Translations under genes and position numbers: made by a program
Part shown: piece by piece, positions 55,362 through 63,966 of the stretch
Layout: every line of letters begins with the position of its first letter
Position numbering within the stretch: position 1 is the stretch's first letter
Notes under the pieces: model-generated
Databases searched by the model: none
What the model was told of the DNA's origin: nothing
Seen by the model: only the letters and a program-made list of their open reading frames with translations
Assembly: GCA_025656675.1 (NCBI GenBank)
Contig: JAHXHN010000001.1
Span: forward strand, 1,069,615-1,133,614
DNA: 64,000 bases
Reading direction: 5' to 3'
DNA from: Candidatus Thiodiazotropha sp. (ex Codakia rugifera)
GTDB taxonomy: Bacteria > Pseudomonadota > Gammaproteobacteria > Chromatiales > Chromatiaceae

Positions 55362-57527
55362 TCATAGGGATGGTTCATCCGGTGTTTCCTGACCCAGTGC
55401 CGCCTGGATGCACCTTAATACCCCGTAGTCGTATTCGCCATCCAATGCTTCGTAAACAGGTTTGAGTTTTCCGTCGGCCCCATACTGTTCAAAGGCGAAA
55501 TGGATGATCCTGAGTTGATCCTGCTGGATAGGGATTGCTTTTTTCAAGGTGAGTCGCTGTTCTTCGATGGCAATCGCCAGATGGTTGTAGATTGTGGCCA
55601 GTGTAAGATTCCGCTCCTTTGCAATACTCTCCAGATCGAGACCGCGTTCAAGGTGTTGCGCCGTCTCCTCCACTGTATCACGCGAGTGGATGGCCGGTGC
55701 CTGCAGGCATCGCAAAAATGCTTCGCCATAGGCTTCCAGCTTTCGTTCGCCGACACCGGATATCGTTGCCAGTTGCTGGTTGTTTTGAGGACGTTTTTCA
55801 ACCATTTCCATCAGGGTTGCGTCGTGGAAGATGACATAAGCTGGAACGCCTTGGTCTTCGGCAAGTTCCAGGCGAAGTTTTCTGAGTGTATCCCATAGAT
55901 TTCGGTCAACATCGCTGATATGTACATCATGACGGCTTTTACGGCGACTCTTGGCTTTCATTTTACGTGCCTTGCGCAGCATCAGCTGTGTCTCACCGCG
56001 CAGGACTGATCGACTTGCCTGAGTCAGGCGAAGGCCGCCAAAGCCTTCCAGGTCTACAGCGAGCAGACCGTGAGCAATCAGCTGGCGATAGATGGTGCGC
56101 CACTCACTTGCGTTAAGATCGCTGCCGATGCCATGCGTACTGACCAAGTGGTGACCGAACTGCGTGATGCGTTCGTTGTGCTTGCCGAGGAGGACATCGA
56201 CCAGGTAGTTGACGCCGAATCGTTGGCCGGTTCTGTGTACACAGGAGAGGGCCTTTTGCGCGACAACAGTGGCATCCCAGGTTTCGGGGGGCTGCAGGCA
56301 GGTGTCACAGTTACCGCAGGGCTGCTCGAGAGGGTCATCGAAGTATCCAAGCAGTGCTTGGCGACGGCAGCTGGTAATTTCACACAATGCCAGCATGGCA
56401 TCGAGCTTATGCCGTTCGACCCGTTTATGGCTCTCATCAGCCTCGGAGGAGGCCTGCATCTGTCGCAGGGTGATGACATCCTGTAATCCATAGATCATCC
56501 AGGCATTGGCTGGCTGACCATCCCGACCGGCACGTCCTGTCTCCTGGTAATAGGCCTCGACACTCTTTGGTAGATTGAGATGGGCGACAAAGCGCACATC
56601 GGGCTTGTCTATACCCATGCCGAAAGCGATAGTTGCGACGATCACCACGCCATCCTCGCGCAGGAATCGCTCCTGGTGCTGCTGACGTGTCTGATTATTC
56701 ATCCCGGCGTGGTAGGGCAGCGCCTTGATATGCCTGGATTGTAGCCAGGCGGCCACGTCATCGACCCGTTTACGGGACAGGCAGTAGACGATGCCTGCGT
56801 CAGCCGGATGCTCGTCCTGGATAAAGCGTAATAAACGCTCCCTTGCGTTACCGTCATTTTCAGTGATCTGGTAACGGATGTTGGGGCGGTCGAAGCCGGC
56901 AATAAACTCACCTGCGTCCTGCAGGGCGAGGCGTTCTACGATCTCCCTGCGTGTGGGTGTATCCGCTGTGGCTGTCAGTGCCACCCTGGGTATGGTTGGA
57001 AACTGTTCATGCAGCTGAGAGAGTTGAATGTACTCAGGACGAAAATCGTGTCCCCACTGGGAGACGCAGTGGGCCTCGTCAATGGCAAACAGGGCAATGC
57101 GTGACCGCTGCAATAAACTGAGCATACGGGGCATCAGGAGACGTTCCGGTGCCACATAGAGTAGATCGAGTTCATCCTGCAGGAGCTGTTGCTCGACCCT
57201 GTTCGCCTGGACAGGATCCAGGGCCGAGTTGAGAAAAGCGGCACGCACCCCAAACTGGCGTAAGCCGTCCACCTGGTCCTGCATCAGGGCTATCAGCGGT
57301 GAGATTACTATCCCGGTGCCCTGTCTGACCATCGCCGGTACCTGGTAACAGAGAGATTTGCCGCCACCGGTTGGCATTAAAACCAGTGCATCGCCACCCT
57401 TGATAAGGTGATCGATAATCTGATCCTGAGGTGGTCGGAAATCGGCATAACCGAAGGTATGCTGCAGCAGCTCGCGGGCCTGCTCCAGTTGGGGTGTTTG
57501 TGGTTTGGCTTCAGTCATCCGTGACAT
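55362..57527 (-). CDS. recQ: ATP-dependent DNA helicase RecQ
   Basis: 3'-5' helicase for recombination and repair. I start at ATG 57527 (MSRMTEAKPQTPQ) because AGGACAGG precedes it and the 28 codons upstream are not conserved; 721 aa, longer than the E. coli 609-aa protein. Walker A is PTGGGKSLCYQVP, the DEAH box with aromatic loop IDEAHCVSQWGHDFRPEY, motif VI GRAGRDGQ, and the zinc Cys set of RQC is CEITSCRRQALLGYF plus CGNCDTC. An HRDC domain follows (about residues 570-640), then about 90 residues with a helix-turn-helix-like segment, extra relative to E. coli RecQ. Confidence 0.95.
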   Translation of the reverse strand: MSRMTEAKPQTPQLEQARELLQHTFGYADFRPPQDQIIDHLIKGGDALVLMPTGGGKSLCYQVPAMVRQGTGIVISPLIALMQDQVDGLRQFGVRAAFLNSALDPVQANRVEQQLLQDELDLLYVAPERLLMPRMLSLLQRSRIALFAIDEAHCVSQWGHDFRPEYIQLSQLHEQFPTIPRVALTATADTPTRREIVERLALQDAGEFIAGFDRPNIRYQITENDGNARERLLRFIQDEHPADAGIVYCLSRKRVDDVAAWLQSRHIKALPYHAGMNNQTRQQHQERFLREDGVVIVATIAFGMGIDKPDVRFVAHLNLPKSVEAYYQETGRAGRDGQPANAWMIYGLQDVITLRQMQASSEADESHKRVERHKLDAMLALCEITSCRRQALLGYFDDPLEQPCGNCDTCLQPPETWDATVVAQKALSCVHRTGQRFGVNYLVDVLLGKHNERITQFGHHLVSTHGIGSDLNASEWRTIYRQLIAHGLLAVDLEGFGGLRLTQASRSVLRGETQLMLRKARKMKAKSRRKSRHDVHISDVDRNLWDTLRKLRLELAEDQGVPAYVIFHDATLMEMVEKRPQNNQQLATISGVGERKLEAYGEAFLRCLQAPAIHSRDTVEETAQHLERGLDLESIAKERNLTLATIYNHLAIAIEEQRLTLKKAIPIQQDQLRIIHFAFEQYGADGKLKPVYEALDGEYDYGVLRCIQAALGQETPDEPSL

Positions 57528-57899
57528 TATCCTGTCCTTTTGGTTGCGTGTCAGGGTTTGATTCAGTTTTTCAGTCGATGTTTCCCTGCATCGAGTGGCA
57601 GGAAAAACCAAACAGGCACTATTATTAACGCATCATACTGGGTTGTCTGGATAATTTTCACTATTGCAACCTATCCATTTACAGCCCACTCACTACCTGA
57701 TTCTATTTACCCTTACGAATCACCATTGCGACACTGAGTTTGAGCTAATACCATGTAGCATGCTTTATCGACAATACCCAATACTGTTCTAAATAAGCTT
57801 ATTTTTTAGCCCAACCTAGACAATAACGATCATTGCTACGCCCTCTAATATTGGCTGGGGTATGCTCAGCAACGATCAGAGCTATCTGGATTCAGAGTA
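57528..57899. other. Intergenic region between divergent recQ and asnB-like genes
   Basis: 372 bp, AT-rich toward the right end, presumably holding the two divergent promoters. No gene, repeat or clear regulatory motif is seen. Confidence 0.35.
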
Positions 57900-59672
57900 A
57901 TGTGCGGACTATGCGGTGAATTACGTTTCGATGGCAGGCCTGCGGACCTGGCGGCAATCGAGCGGATGAGTGATCGGATACGCCGACGCGGTCCCGATCA
58001 TGGTGGGAGCTATAGCGATGGGGCGCTGGGCTTTGGGCATCGTCGTCTGGCCATCATCGATCTATCGGAACATGCCCACCAGCCGATGTTGGATCAGATG
58101 CTGAATCTGGCACTGGTATTCAACGGGACTATCTACAACTACAAGGAGCTCAGAAAGACCCTCAGGGAGATGGGCTACCAGTTTTTCTCCGATGGTGACA
58201 CCGAGGTTATCCTAAAGGCCTACCATGCCTGGGGAGAGGATTGTGTCGATCATCTTCACGGTATGTTTGCCTTTGCGGTGTGGGACTGTCATCGTCAAAG
58301 CCTGTTTCTGGCTAGAGACCGATTTGGCATCAAACCGCTCTATTACACTCAGGATAAACATCGTTTCCGTTTCGCCTCCAACACCCAGGCACTGCTCGCA
58401 GCCGGAGACGTCAATACGTCCATCGATCCTGTTGCCTTGCACCACCAGTTCACTTTACATGGGGTAGTACCGGCACCGCATACCGTTTTTCAGGGCATCC
58501 GCAAACTGGCTCCAAGCCACTGCATGTTGATTGAGGCCAATGGTACAGAACGTATCCGTCGTTATTGGAGCTACCCGGCCACCCGTCCCGAAATGCCAAT
58601 GTCCGATACTGAATGGCTTGATGCCATTCACGATGCACTGCGCGAATCGGTACGCAAGCGTAATGAGATTGCCGATGTTCCGGTTGGGGTGCTGCTCTCT
58701 GGTGGTCTCGATTCGAGCTTGTTGGTCGCCCTTCTGGCGGAGGCGGGTATAGGTGATCTACACACCTTTTCGGTCGGTTTTGAGGATCAGCCGGAAGAGA
58801 AGGGTAATGAATTCGAATACTCCGATCCGGTCGCCGAGATGTACAACACCCAGCACCACAAATTTCTGGTGCCCAATGGGGAGGTGCTGAAACGATTGCC
58901 TGAAGCGGTGGACAATATGGCCGAGCCGATGTTCGGGCAGGATGCGGTGGCCTTTTATCTGTTGGGAGAACAGGTATCAAAGCAGATCAAAGTGGTCCAG
59001 TCCGGGCAGGGAGCTGATGAGGTATTCGGCGGTTACTTCTGGTATCCGCGTATCATGGAAGAGCGGGAGGGTGAGCCGGTGGAACGATTCGCCAAACACT
59101 ATTTTGATCGCGATCATGATGAGTATCTACGCATGGTCATGGATGAGTTCGGTGCCGGTGACTACACAAGGGAGTTGATTGCCGAGCGACTCAGAGAATC
59201 GGATTCGGATAGCTTGATCGACGCCGTGCTGCATATGGATCAGACCATGCTGATCGTCGACGATCCCGTTAAGCGGGTAGACAACATGACCATGGCCTGG
59301 GGATTGGAGGCCAGGGTACCGTTTCTCGACCACCATCTGGTTGAATTGGCAGCGCGCTGTCCACCTGAATTGAAACTGCGTGAAGGGGGTAAATATCCCC
59401 TGAAAGCGATGGCAAGAGGTATTCTGCCCGACTCAGTGATCGATCGTCCCAAAGGCTATTTTCCAATGCCAGCCCTAAAGTATGTACGGGGGGAATTCTT
59501 TGAGTTCATGCGCGATATTCTCGGTTCCCAGGCCGCGCGTACACGGGGTATCTTTCAACAGGCCTATATCGATAGGTTGATGGCGGCGCCTGAGATGCAC
59601 CATACCCGCATTCGAGGCAGCAAGCTCTGGCATATCGCACTATTCGAGTTTTGGTTGCAACGCCATGGGTGA
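57900..59672 (+). CDS. N-acetylglutaminylglutamine amidotransferase (asparagine synthetase B family)
   Basis: 590-aa glutamine-dependent amidotransferase. Cys2 after the initiator (MCGLCGELRFDGRPADL) is the glutaminase nucleophile. The glutaminase domain includes RRGPDHGG and GFGHRRLAIIDLS, and the synthetase domain has LLSGGLDSSLLVALL (PP-loop) and QGADEVFGGYFWYPR. The MCGxCGELRFDG opening is that of enzymes making the osmolyte dipeptide N-acetylglutaminylglutamine amide rather than of ordinary AsnB. The partner N-acetylglutaminylglutamine synthetase that normally follows is not seen; a small lipoprotein-like gene is next. Confidence 0.85.
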   Translation: MCGLCGELRFDGRPADLAAIERMSDRIRRRGPDHGGSYSDGALGFGHRRLAIIDLSEHAHQPMLDQMLNLALVFNGTIYNYKELRKTLREMGYQFFSDGDTEVILKAYHAWGEDCVDHLHGMFAFAVWDCHRQSLFLARDRFGIKPLYYTQDKHRFRFASNTQALLAAGDVNTSIDPVALHHQFTLHGVVPAPHTVFQGIRKLAPSHCMLIEANGTERIRRYWSYPATRPEMPMSDTEWLDAIHDALRESVRKRNEIADVPVGVLLSGGLDSSLLVALLAEAGIGDLHTFSVGFEDQPEEKGNEFEYSDPVAEMYNTQHHKFLVPNGEVLKRLPEAVDNMAEPMFGQDAVAFYLLGEQVSKQIKVVQSGQGADEVFGGYFWYPRIMEEREGEPVERFAKHYFDRDHDEYLRMVMDEFGAGDYTRELIAERLRESDSDSLIDAVLHMDQTMLIVDDPVKRVDNMTMAWGLEARVPFLDHHLVELAARCPPELKLREGGKYPLKAMARGILPDSVIDRPKGYFPMPALKYVRGEFFEFMRDILGSQAARTRGIFQQAYIDRLMAAPEMHHTRIRGSKLWHIALFEFWLQRHG

Positions 59673-59682
59673 GGCGAAGGAA

Positions 59683-59862
59683 ATGAAACAGGTATATCTG
59701 GCGGGGTTCCTATTTGTGGCGGGTTGTTCTGAACCGGTCGATGTTGAGCTGTTCAATTATCAGGCCTGCCGCAAGCAGATGACTGAAGCTTTCACTCAAC
59801 AGGGAGTCGATTCCGTAGCTGCCAATATGAAGGCCAAGGTGCATTGTGAGGAGAAACAGTAG
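59683..59862 (+). CDS. Small lipoprotein
   Basis: 59-aa protein from ATG 59683, with GAAGGAA upstream. It has a short signal sequence with lipobox FVAGC, leaving a mature peptide of about 45 residues with two further Cys (QACRKQ and VHCEEKQ). Unknown function; likely a lipid-anchored periplasmic protein. It follows the amidotransferase gene by 10 bp and is probably cotranscribed. Confidence 0.6.
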   Translation: MKQVYLAGFLFVAGCSEPVDVELFNYQACRKQMTEAFTQQGVDSVAANMKAKVHCEEKQ

Positions 59863-59908
59863 CAGTTATTAATCCGGCACACATCGGCTGCGTGAGTGGG
59901 CTGCCAGG

Positions 59909-60550
59909 TTAAGATTCCGGAATGGACGATTTCCCATCCTGGCAGATCTCCAGCAGAACCTGAACTGCATCCGGACAGAACTGTTTCCCGCTCTCTGACT
60001 TGATCATCTTCAGCGCATCCTCTTTCTTTATCTGCTGCCGATAACTGCGGGTGGTGGTCATGGCATCGTAGGCATCGACTACCGAAATAATACGCGAAAT
60101 GATCGGGATCTGTTCCCCTTTCAGCCCATCAGGGTAGCCTTTGCCATTCCACTGTTCATGGTGGTGCAGGACGCAGTCGGCGACTTCATCGAGAAGCTGG
60201 TTTCCCAGACTGCGTAACATGTTGGCCCCAATGCTGGGGTGTGCCTTGATACCCTCATACTCATCCCCTGAAAGATGACCTGGTTTCAAGAGGATGTTAT
60301 CGGGTATACCGATCTTGCCGATATCATGGAAACCGGCAGCCAGGGAAAGCACGTCCATATCATGGTCGCCCAGTTTGAGATGATTGCCAATCACTTCTGC
60401 TAGAGAAACCACCCGACTCGAATGTTCCAGGGTATAGCTGTCCCTTGCTCTGAGAGCGTGGTGGAGAATGGTCTCCAACTTGAATCCGATATGACTTTCA
60501 AGCAATGAAACCCGGTGTTGAAAGCGATTGTTGTCTTTTTGCTCTGTCAC
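59909..60550 (-). CDS. HD-GYP domain phosphodiesterase
   Basis: 213-aa protein, nearly all HD-GYP domain. It carries LEHSSRVVSLAEVIGNHLKL, the HD pair in AAGFHDIGKIGIPD, HPSIGANMLRSLG, and the signature HHEQWNGKGYPDGLKGEQIP with GYP intact. Such domains hydrolyse cyclic di-GMP. No receiver or sensor domain is attached, so input would come from a partner. It is divergent from grxD. Confidence 0.92.
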   Translation of the reverse strand: MTEQKDNNRFQHRVSLLESHIGFKLETILHHALRARDSYTLEHSSRVVSLAEVIGNHLKLGDHDMDVLSLAAGFHDIGKIGIPDNILLKPGHLSGDEYEGIKAHPSIGANMLRSLGNQLLDEVADCVLHHHEQWNGKGYPDGLKGEQIPIISRIISVVDAYDAMTTTRSYRQQIKKEDALKMIKSESGKQFCPDAVQVLLEICQDGKSSIPES

Positions 60551-60890
60551 AAATTACAGTCTTGTATTGTGTGGCGATGGCTTGAATAACAATGATTTAG
60601 AGTGGATTTTTACCAATACAGGACATATCGAGTCAAATAAATCTATTCCAGGCAGTAACTGTTTCCATGTGACCACCCACCTCAAAGATGACACATGCAG
60701 CTTTCAACCGCTTTATGAAGAGGGTCTGTGACAACTTCTGTAATGCTTCCTTGTCAAAAATAGGTAAGCCCGGATTATCATGGGTTTTTTCTCACATGAC
60801 AAAGGGTTAGAATTACCCTATCGAAGCGTGCTTGTATTTTTCCGGGGTGCTCCCCACATACACACGATAACTGATTATGAGGTATTTACG
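60551..60890. other. Intergenic region between HD-GYP gene and grxD
   Basis: 340 bp when grxD is started at 60891. A possible promoter (TTGTCA at 60751-60756, TTATCA at 60775-60780, 18-nt spacer) points toward grxD. No gene is supported. Confidence 0.35.
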
Positions 60891-61235
60891 ATGGATGTAT
60901 TGGATCGAATAAAAGAGCAGGTTGAGAGCAACCCGATTGTCATTTACATGAAGGGGACGCCACAGTTCCCCATGTGCGGATTCTCATCCCGCGCGGCGGC
61001 GGCACTGCAGGATTGTGGTATACCATTTGCCTATGTCAATGTGCTTGCCGATCCTGAGATCTTCGAGAACCTGCCCCGCTATGCTGACTGGCCGACTTTT
61101 CCACAGGTCTATATCGATGGCGAATTGGTTGGTGGCTGCGATATTACCCTCGAGATGCATCAAAATGGCGAGCTGAAGAGCATGATGGAAGATGCATCTT
61201 CCAAGGTTGCACCCACGGGAGACGACCAAGCCTGA
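60891..61235 (+). CDS. grxD: Monothiol glutaredoxin (Grx4 type)
   Basis: 114-aa protein from ATG 60891 (MDVLDRIKEQVESNPIVIYMKG); the frame opens at 60780 but those codons are unlike the family. The active site is CGFS in FPMCGFSSRAAAALQ, a monothiol site that binds a bridging [2Fe-2S] cluster with glutathione. WPTFPQVYIDGELVGGCDI is also typical. It supplies or traffics Fe-S clusters. Its stop overlaps the start of the deaminase gene by one base. Confidence 0.95.
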   Translation: MDVLDRIKEQVESNPIVIYMKGTPQFPMCGFSSRAAAALQDCGIPFAYVNVLADPEIFENLPRYADWPTFPQVYIDGELVGGCDITLEMHQNGELKSMMEDASSKVAPTGDDQA

Positions 61236-61747
61236 TGACAAAATGGGATACCCGCTTTCTCGGGCTGGCGGCTTACATCTCATCCTGGAGCAAAGATCCC
61301 TCGTCACAGGTTGGTGCCGTCATCACCGATGGCAACCGCATCGTCTCCCTGGGCTACAATGGGTTTGCAGCCGGTGTGGAGGACAAGCAGGAGCGGTTGG
61401 GCGATCGTGACTGCAAGCTCAATCTGACTATCCATGCCGAAGAGAACGCGATGATCTTCGCCAAGCGGGATCTGAGCGACTGTACCGTCTACGTCACCCA
61501 TCCCCCTTGTCCCCGTTGCGCTTCCAAACTGATCCAGGAAGAGGTGGGACGTATTGTCTACATTGCACCCAGTGAGGATTTTCTCTCCCGCTGGTCTGAC
61601 GACCTCAAACTCTCCAGCGAGATGTACCGTGAAGCCGGTGTCGAGATTACCAGCTATGCCATGGATGAGATCAACCACGACAATGCCCAGATCACCATTG
61701 CACCGGGTGGTTTTTTCAAGAAGGTGATGAATCTTTTTTTACATTGA
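61235..61747 (+). CDS. Deoxycytidylate (dCMP) deaminase
   Basis: 170-aa zinc deaminase that makes dUMP, the precursor of dTMP. The zinc and catalytic motifs are HAEENAMIFA (His and catalytic Glu) and VTHPPCPRCASKLI (two Cys). The N-terminal LAAYISSWSKDPSSQVGAVI is the dCMP deaminase (ComEB/Dcd-like) pattern. Just downstream of grxD, coupled by a one-base overlap. Confidence 0.9.
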   Translation: MTKWDTRFLGLAAYISSWSKDPSSQVGAVITDGNRIVSLGYNGFAAGVEDKQERLGDRDCKLNLTIHAEENAMIFAKRDLSDCTVYVTHPPCPRCASKLIQEEVGRIVYIAPSEDFLSRWSDDLKLSSEMYREAGVEITSYAMDEINHDNAQITIAPGGFFKKVMNLFLH

Positions 61748-61789
61748 CGTGATGGAAACGGGTGGTTGCCGGAAAGGCGTTGTCTACTA

Positions 61790-61806
61790 ATTCGCAATGC
61801 GAATTA
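61790..61806. repeat. 8-bp palindromic hairpin
   Basis: AATTCGCA and TGCGAATT around a single A, about 43 bp after the deaminase stop. It may end the grxD-deaminase transcript or mark the border of the AT-rich segment that follows. Confidence 0.4.
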
Positions 61807-61913
61807 AGGTCAGAGTGCTGTTCTGGGTTATTAAAGTTGAAAACACTACTACCTCTTTATGTGAGCGTTCCAGTCACTCCGATTATATCGGGCGAATCCT
61901 GTGTAGCCCTTTG

Positions 61914-62279
61914 TTATGTGATTGATGCTGCAAGTACATTGTATTTCGAGTAAGCAACAATAGCTGAGAGAGTTAAAGTAACCATTGCAGGGATGCCATC
62001 TTTCCAAGTGTCAAAACGAAGATGGAAAAATATTGCACCTGCTGAAGTACCCAATAATACTAGAGCACCTAAGATACCTAGATGACCTGGCAACCAAAGA
62101 GCAATTGCGCCAAATAATTCAACGCAACCTACTAGTGCCATTAAGGTTCGATTCAATCCATACTTTATAAAAAACTCAAGCTGCTTTTTAAAAATATAAT
62201 TTTGCCAGCCTAAAATTTTGATTGAGCTGGCAAATAAGAAAAAAGCAGTCAATAAGCCAGAAAGTATTGTAATTGTCAT
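61914..62279 (-). CDS. DoxX-like membrane protein
   Basis: 121-aa protein with four hydrophobic helices (LSGLLTAFFLFASSIKILGW opening; ALVGCVELFGAIALWLPG; the last ending in AYSKYNVLA), the layout of DoxX/DoxD-like small membrane proteins. It is markedly AT-rich compared with the housekeeping genes. Its start lies about 30 bp downstream, on the minus strand, of repeat R1. Function unknown. Confidence 0.75.
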   Translation of the reverse strand: MTITILSGLLTAFFLFASSIKILGWQNYIFKKQLEFFIKYGLNRTLMALVGCVELFGAIALWLPGHLGILGALVLLGTSAGAIFFHLRFDTWKDGIPAMVTLTLSAIVAYSKYNVLAASIT

Positions 62280-62309
62280 ATCAGTATTGCCTACATTTCT
62301 TTTTTGACA

Positions 62310-62344
62310 TAACAGTTATATTAACGAGACCCCCTGTCTCGTTA
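62310..62344. repeat. Repeat R1 between accessory genes
   Basis: TAACAGTTATATTAACGAGA followed by CCCCCTGTCTCGTTA. It contains an internal hairpin AACGAGAC/GTCTCGTT and matches repeat R2 at 63970-64000 in about 28 of 31 positions. It lies between the stop of the deazaflavin-type gene and the start of the DoxX-like gene, where an integron attC site would be, but its internal symmetry is not the canonical attC fold. Confidence 0.6.
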
Positions 62345-62351
62345 TACATTT

Positions 62352-62840
62352 TTAAGCTCTTCCATCTAATGTGAATTCAACTATTTTGATTATTTTACTA
62401 AACTCGATAACATCTTGTTCAGAGCCATCCATTTCATAGCCAGATAATCTCGCTACACCTTTTATCGAATTAGGATGTACCTTTACATACCTCAACAACA
62501 CTATTGTTGCTTCATCTGCTGATAAGATTCTTGCAGTCGCCCTATACTCCGTGTTTTTTAGTGTAACAAAAACAGATTTATTAGCTGAAATATTCTTAAA
62601 CCACTGAGACCTCTCTCCAAAGCCTGATGCTGAGTATACTTTTCTGTTGGTTTTATCTTGATCGATAACTTCGATGACGGTTTCTTTCAGGTTTCCTGAC
62701 TTTCTTCCCCAATGTTTCAAAAGGATAAATCTCTCACCCAATAGAAAACCTAACTTAAAGCGATAGAAATATATTGGCGCCCTGAATAATTTGAGTTTTA
62801 AGCCTTTAGGAGGTGCTGGCTCGCCTATTTTCCTTAGCAT
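62352..62840 (-). CDS. Nitroreductase/deazaflavin-dependent (DDN, DUF385) family protein
   Basis: 162-aa protein with the DDN-family core: YFYRFKLGFLLGERFILLKHWGRKSGNLKETVIEVI, then KVYSASGFGERSQWFKNISANK, and later VHPNSIKGVARLSGYEMDG. Actinobacterial members use coenzyme F420; in gammaproteobacteria the cofactor is unclear. AT-rich, in the same orientation as its neighbours and separated from them by repeats, consistent with acquisition as part of a mobile set. Confidence 0.8.
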   Translation of the reverse strand: MLRKIGEPAPPKGLKLKLFRAPIYFYRFKLGFLLGERFILLKHWGRKSGNLKETVIEVIDQDKTNRKVYSASGFGERSQWFKNISANKSVFVTLKNTEYRATARILSADEATIVLLRYVKVHPNSIKGVARLSGYEMDGSEQDVIEFSKIIKIVEFTLDGRA

Positions 62841-63206
62841 ATTAGGTTCCGATACTATTCGTACTTAACATGTACTATATAGACCCTACCGGTCCGTATA
62901 GTTTAATAAGCGGGAACTAATGAAAATCGATAAGAGACTGTTTTTATTTTACATTATGAATTCCCTGTCTCGTTATTAAGATGAGCAAATCGGGACCCCG
63001 ATTTGCTACTCCCAATATAATTCAATACAAACAATATTTCTATGAAGATACAATAATGCCCGAAAGTGGCTATAACACCATCTTCAAGTAATGTCTGCTT
63101 CTGCCCGCCCCCAAAGCGGACAATGAACGTCTTTCTCAGCTGCAGCCAAACCGGAGTGATTTATGTGCAATAATGTGCGAAGCACATGCATAAAAGCCGC
63201 AGGGGC
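62841..63206. other. Intergenic region with a partial repeat and a strong hairpin
   Basis: 366 bp without a supported gene. It includes CCCTGTCTCGTTA at about 62963-62975, shared with R1, and a near-perfect palindrome GCAAATCGGG-AC-CCCGATTTGC at about 62986-63008. At the right edge, AGGGGC-CTAC-GCCCCT (63201-63216) forms a terminator-like hairpin for the minus-strand gene whose stop it overlaps. Confidence 0.5.
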
Positions 63207-63932
63207 CTACGCCCCTCGACTCTCGCGTACCGATTGCGCGGCTGCGAATTCGACGGCTGACCCCACGGACTCCAGGGGCCAGCGTCGGTCATCCTCGTGG
63301 CAATACAGCTCATCGTTGATGTCGAACAACAGGATTCGCCCGCCCAGCCCCCGTTCGTGGAGGGTACTCAACTCCTCGTAGAGCACCTCGCTGTAGTTTG
63401 TCTCGACGATGATGGCTTGCGCGAGATCGATCGCAGCGGTGAAGAAGTAGAACCACATATTCATCGCCCGGGCTGGAGATACTCCATCAGGCGGCATCTC
63501 GTGTTCGGGCACCTCAATGCACACCGGTTGTGGAGGTGGGTTTGGCTGGAGCTCGGGCCAGAGCAGCATCGTGTAGTATCCAGCCAAGTCCAGCCGCACG
63601 GTCAACCTACCGATCCTGGGCATGAAGTTCTCCGTCTTCCGCGTAAGGAGTTCGCGCGTCTCTTCCAGGCCGATTTTCTCGTCGTGTGCGATCTTCAAGA
63701 AGAACTTTTCGTCGAAGTGTCGGGACCAGAGGACAAGGCAAAATGGGTGCTGGAACTCCGGGCGCTGCCTCTGGGCGTACTGCCGCGCATTATTAGTACA
63801 CCAGTTCCCATCCAGACCCGTCCGTGAGTCGATTTCAAGCATCTGATGAGCAGCTTTCATCACTTCTAGCCGCAGGCCTTCCCTTCGCGCCTGGTAGTCG
63901 GTCAACCACTTATCGTAGAATTCGTCGCTCAT
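63207..63932 (-). CDS. Hypothetical protein in accessory segment
   Basis: 241-aa soluble protein (MSDEFYDKWLTDYQARREGL at the start), rich in Trp, Glu and aromatic residues. I recognise no family, membrane segment or catalytic motif. Its GC content is higher than that of the two accessory genes to its left, so these genes probably have different origins. It begins about 35 bp from repeat R2 and has a good SD (GGAGGAAG, about 25 nt upstream in a GC-rich leader). Confidence 0.6.
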   Translation of the reverse strand: MSDEFYDKWLTDYQARREGLRLEVMKAAHQMLEIDSRTGLDGNWCTNNARQYAQRQRPEFQHPFCLVLWSRHFDEKFFLKIAHDEKIGLEETRELLTRKTENFMPRIGRLTVRLDLAGYYTMLLWPELQPNPPPQPVCIEVPEHEMPPDGVSPARAMNMWFYFFTAAIDLAQAIIVETNYSEVLYEELSTLHERGLGGRILLFDINDELYCHEDDRRWPLESVGSAVEFAAAQSVRESRGA

Positions 63933-63966
63933 GTTGGCACTTCTGACACTACGCTTCCTCCTAGCC

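Noticed and set aside
56070..56486. 138-codon plus-strand frame inside recQ
   Set aside because: Antisense shadow of recQ with no recognisable domain.
63297..63827. 176-codon plus-strand frame opposite the hypothetical gene at 63207-63932
   Set aside because: The minus-strand frame is longer and has the better start context; the plus-strand frame is likely a GC-driven shadow, though this is not certain.
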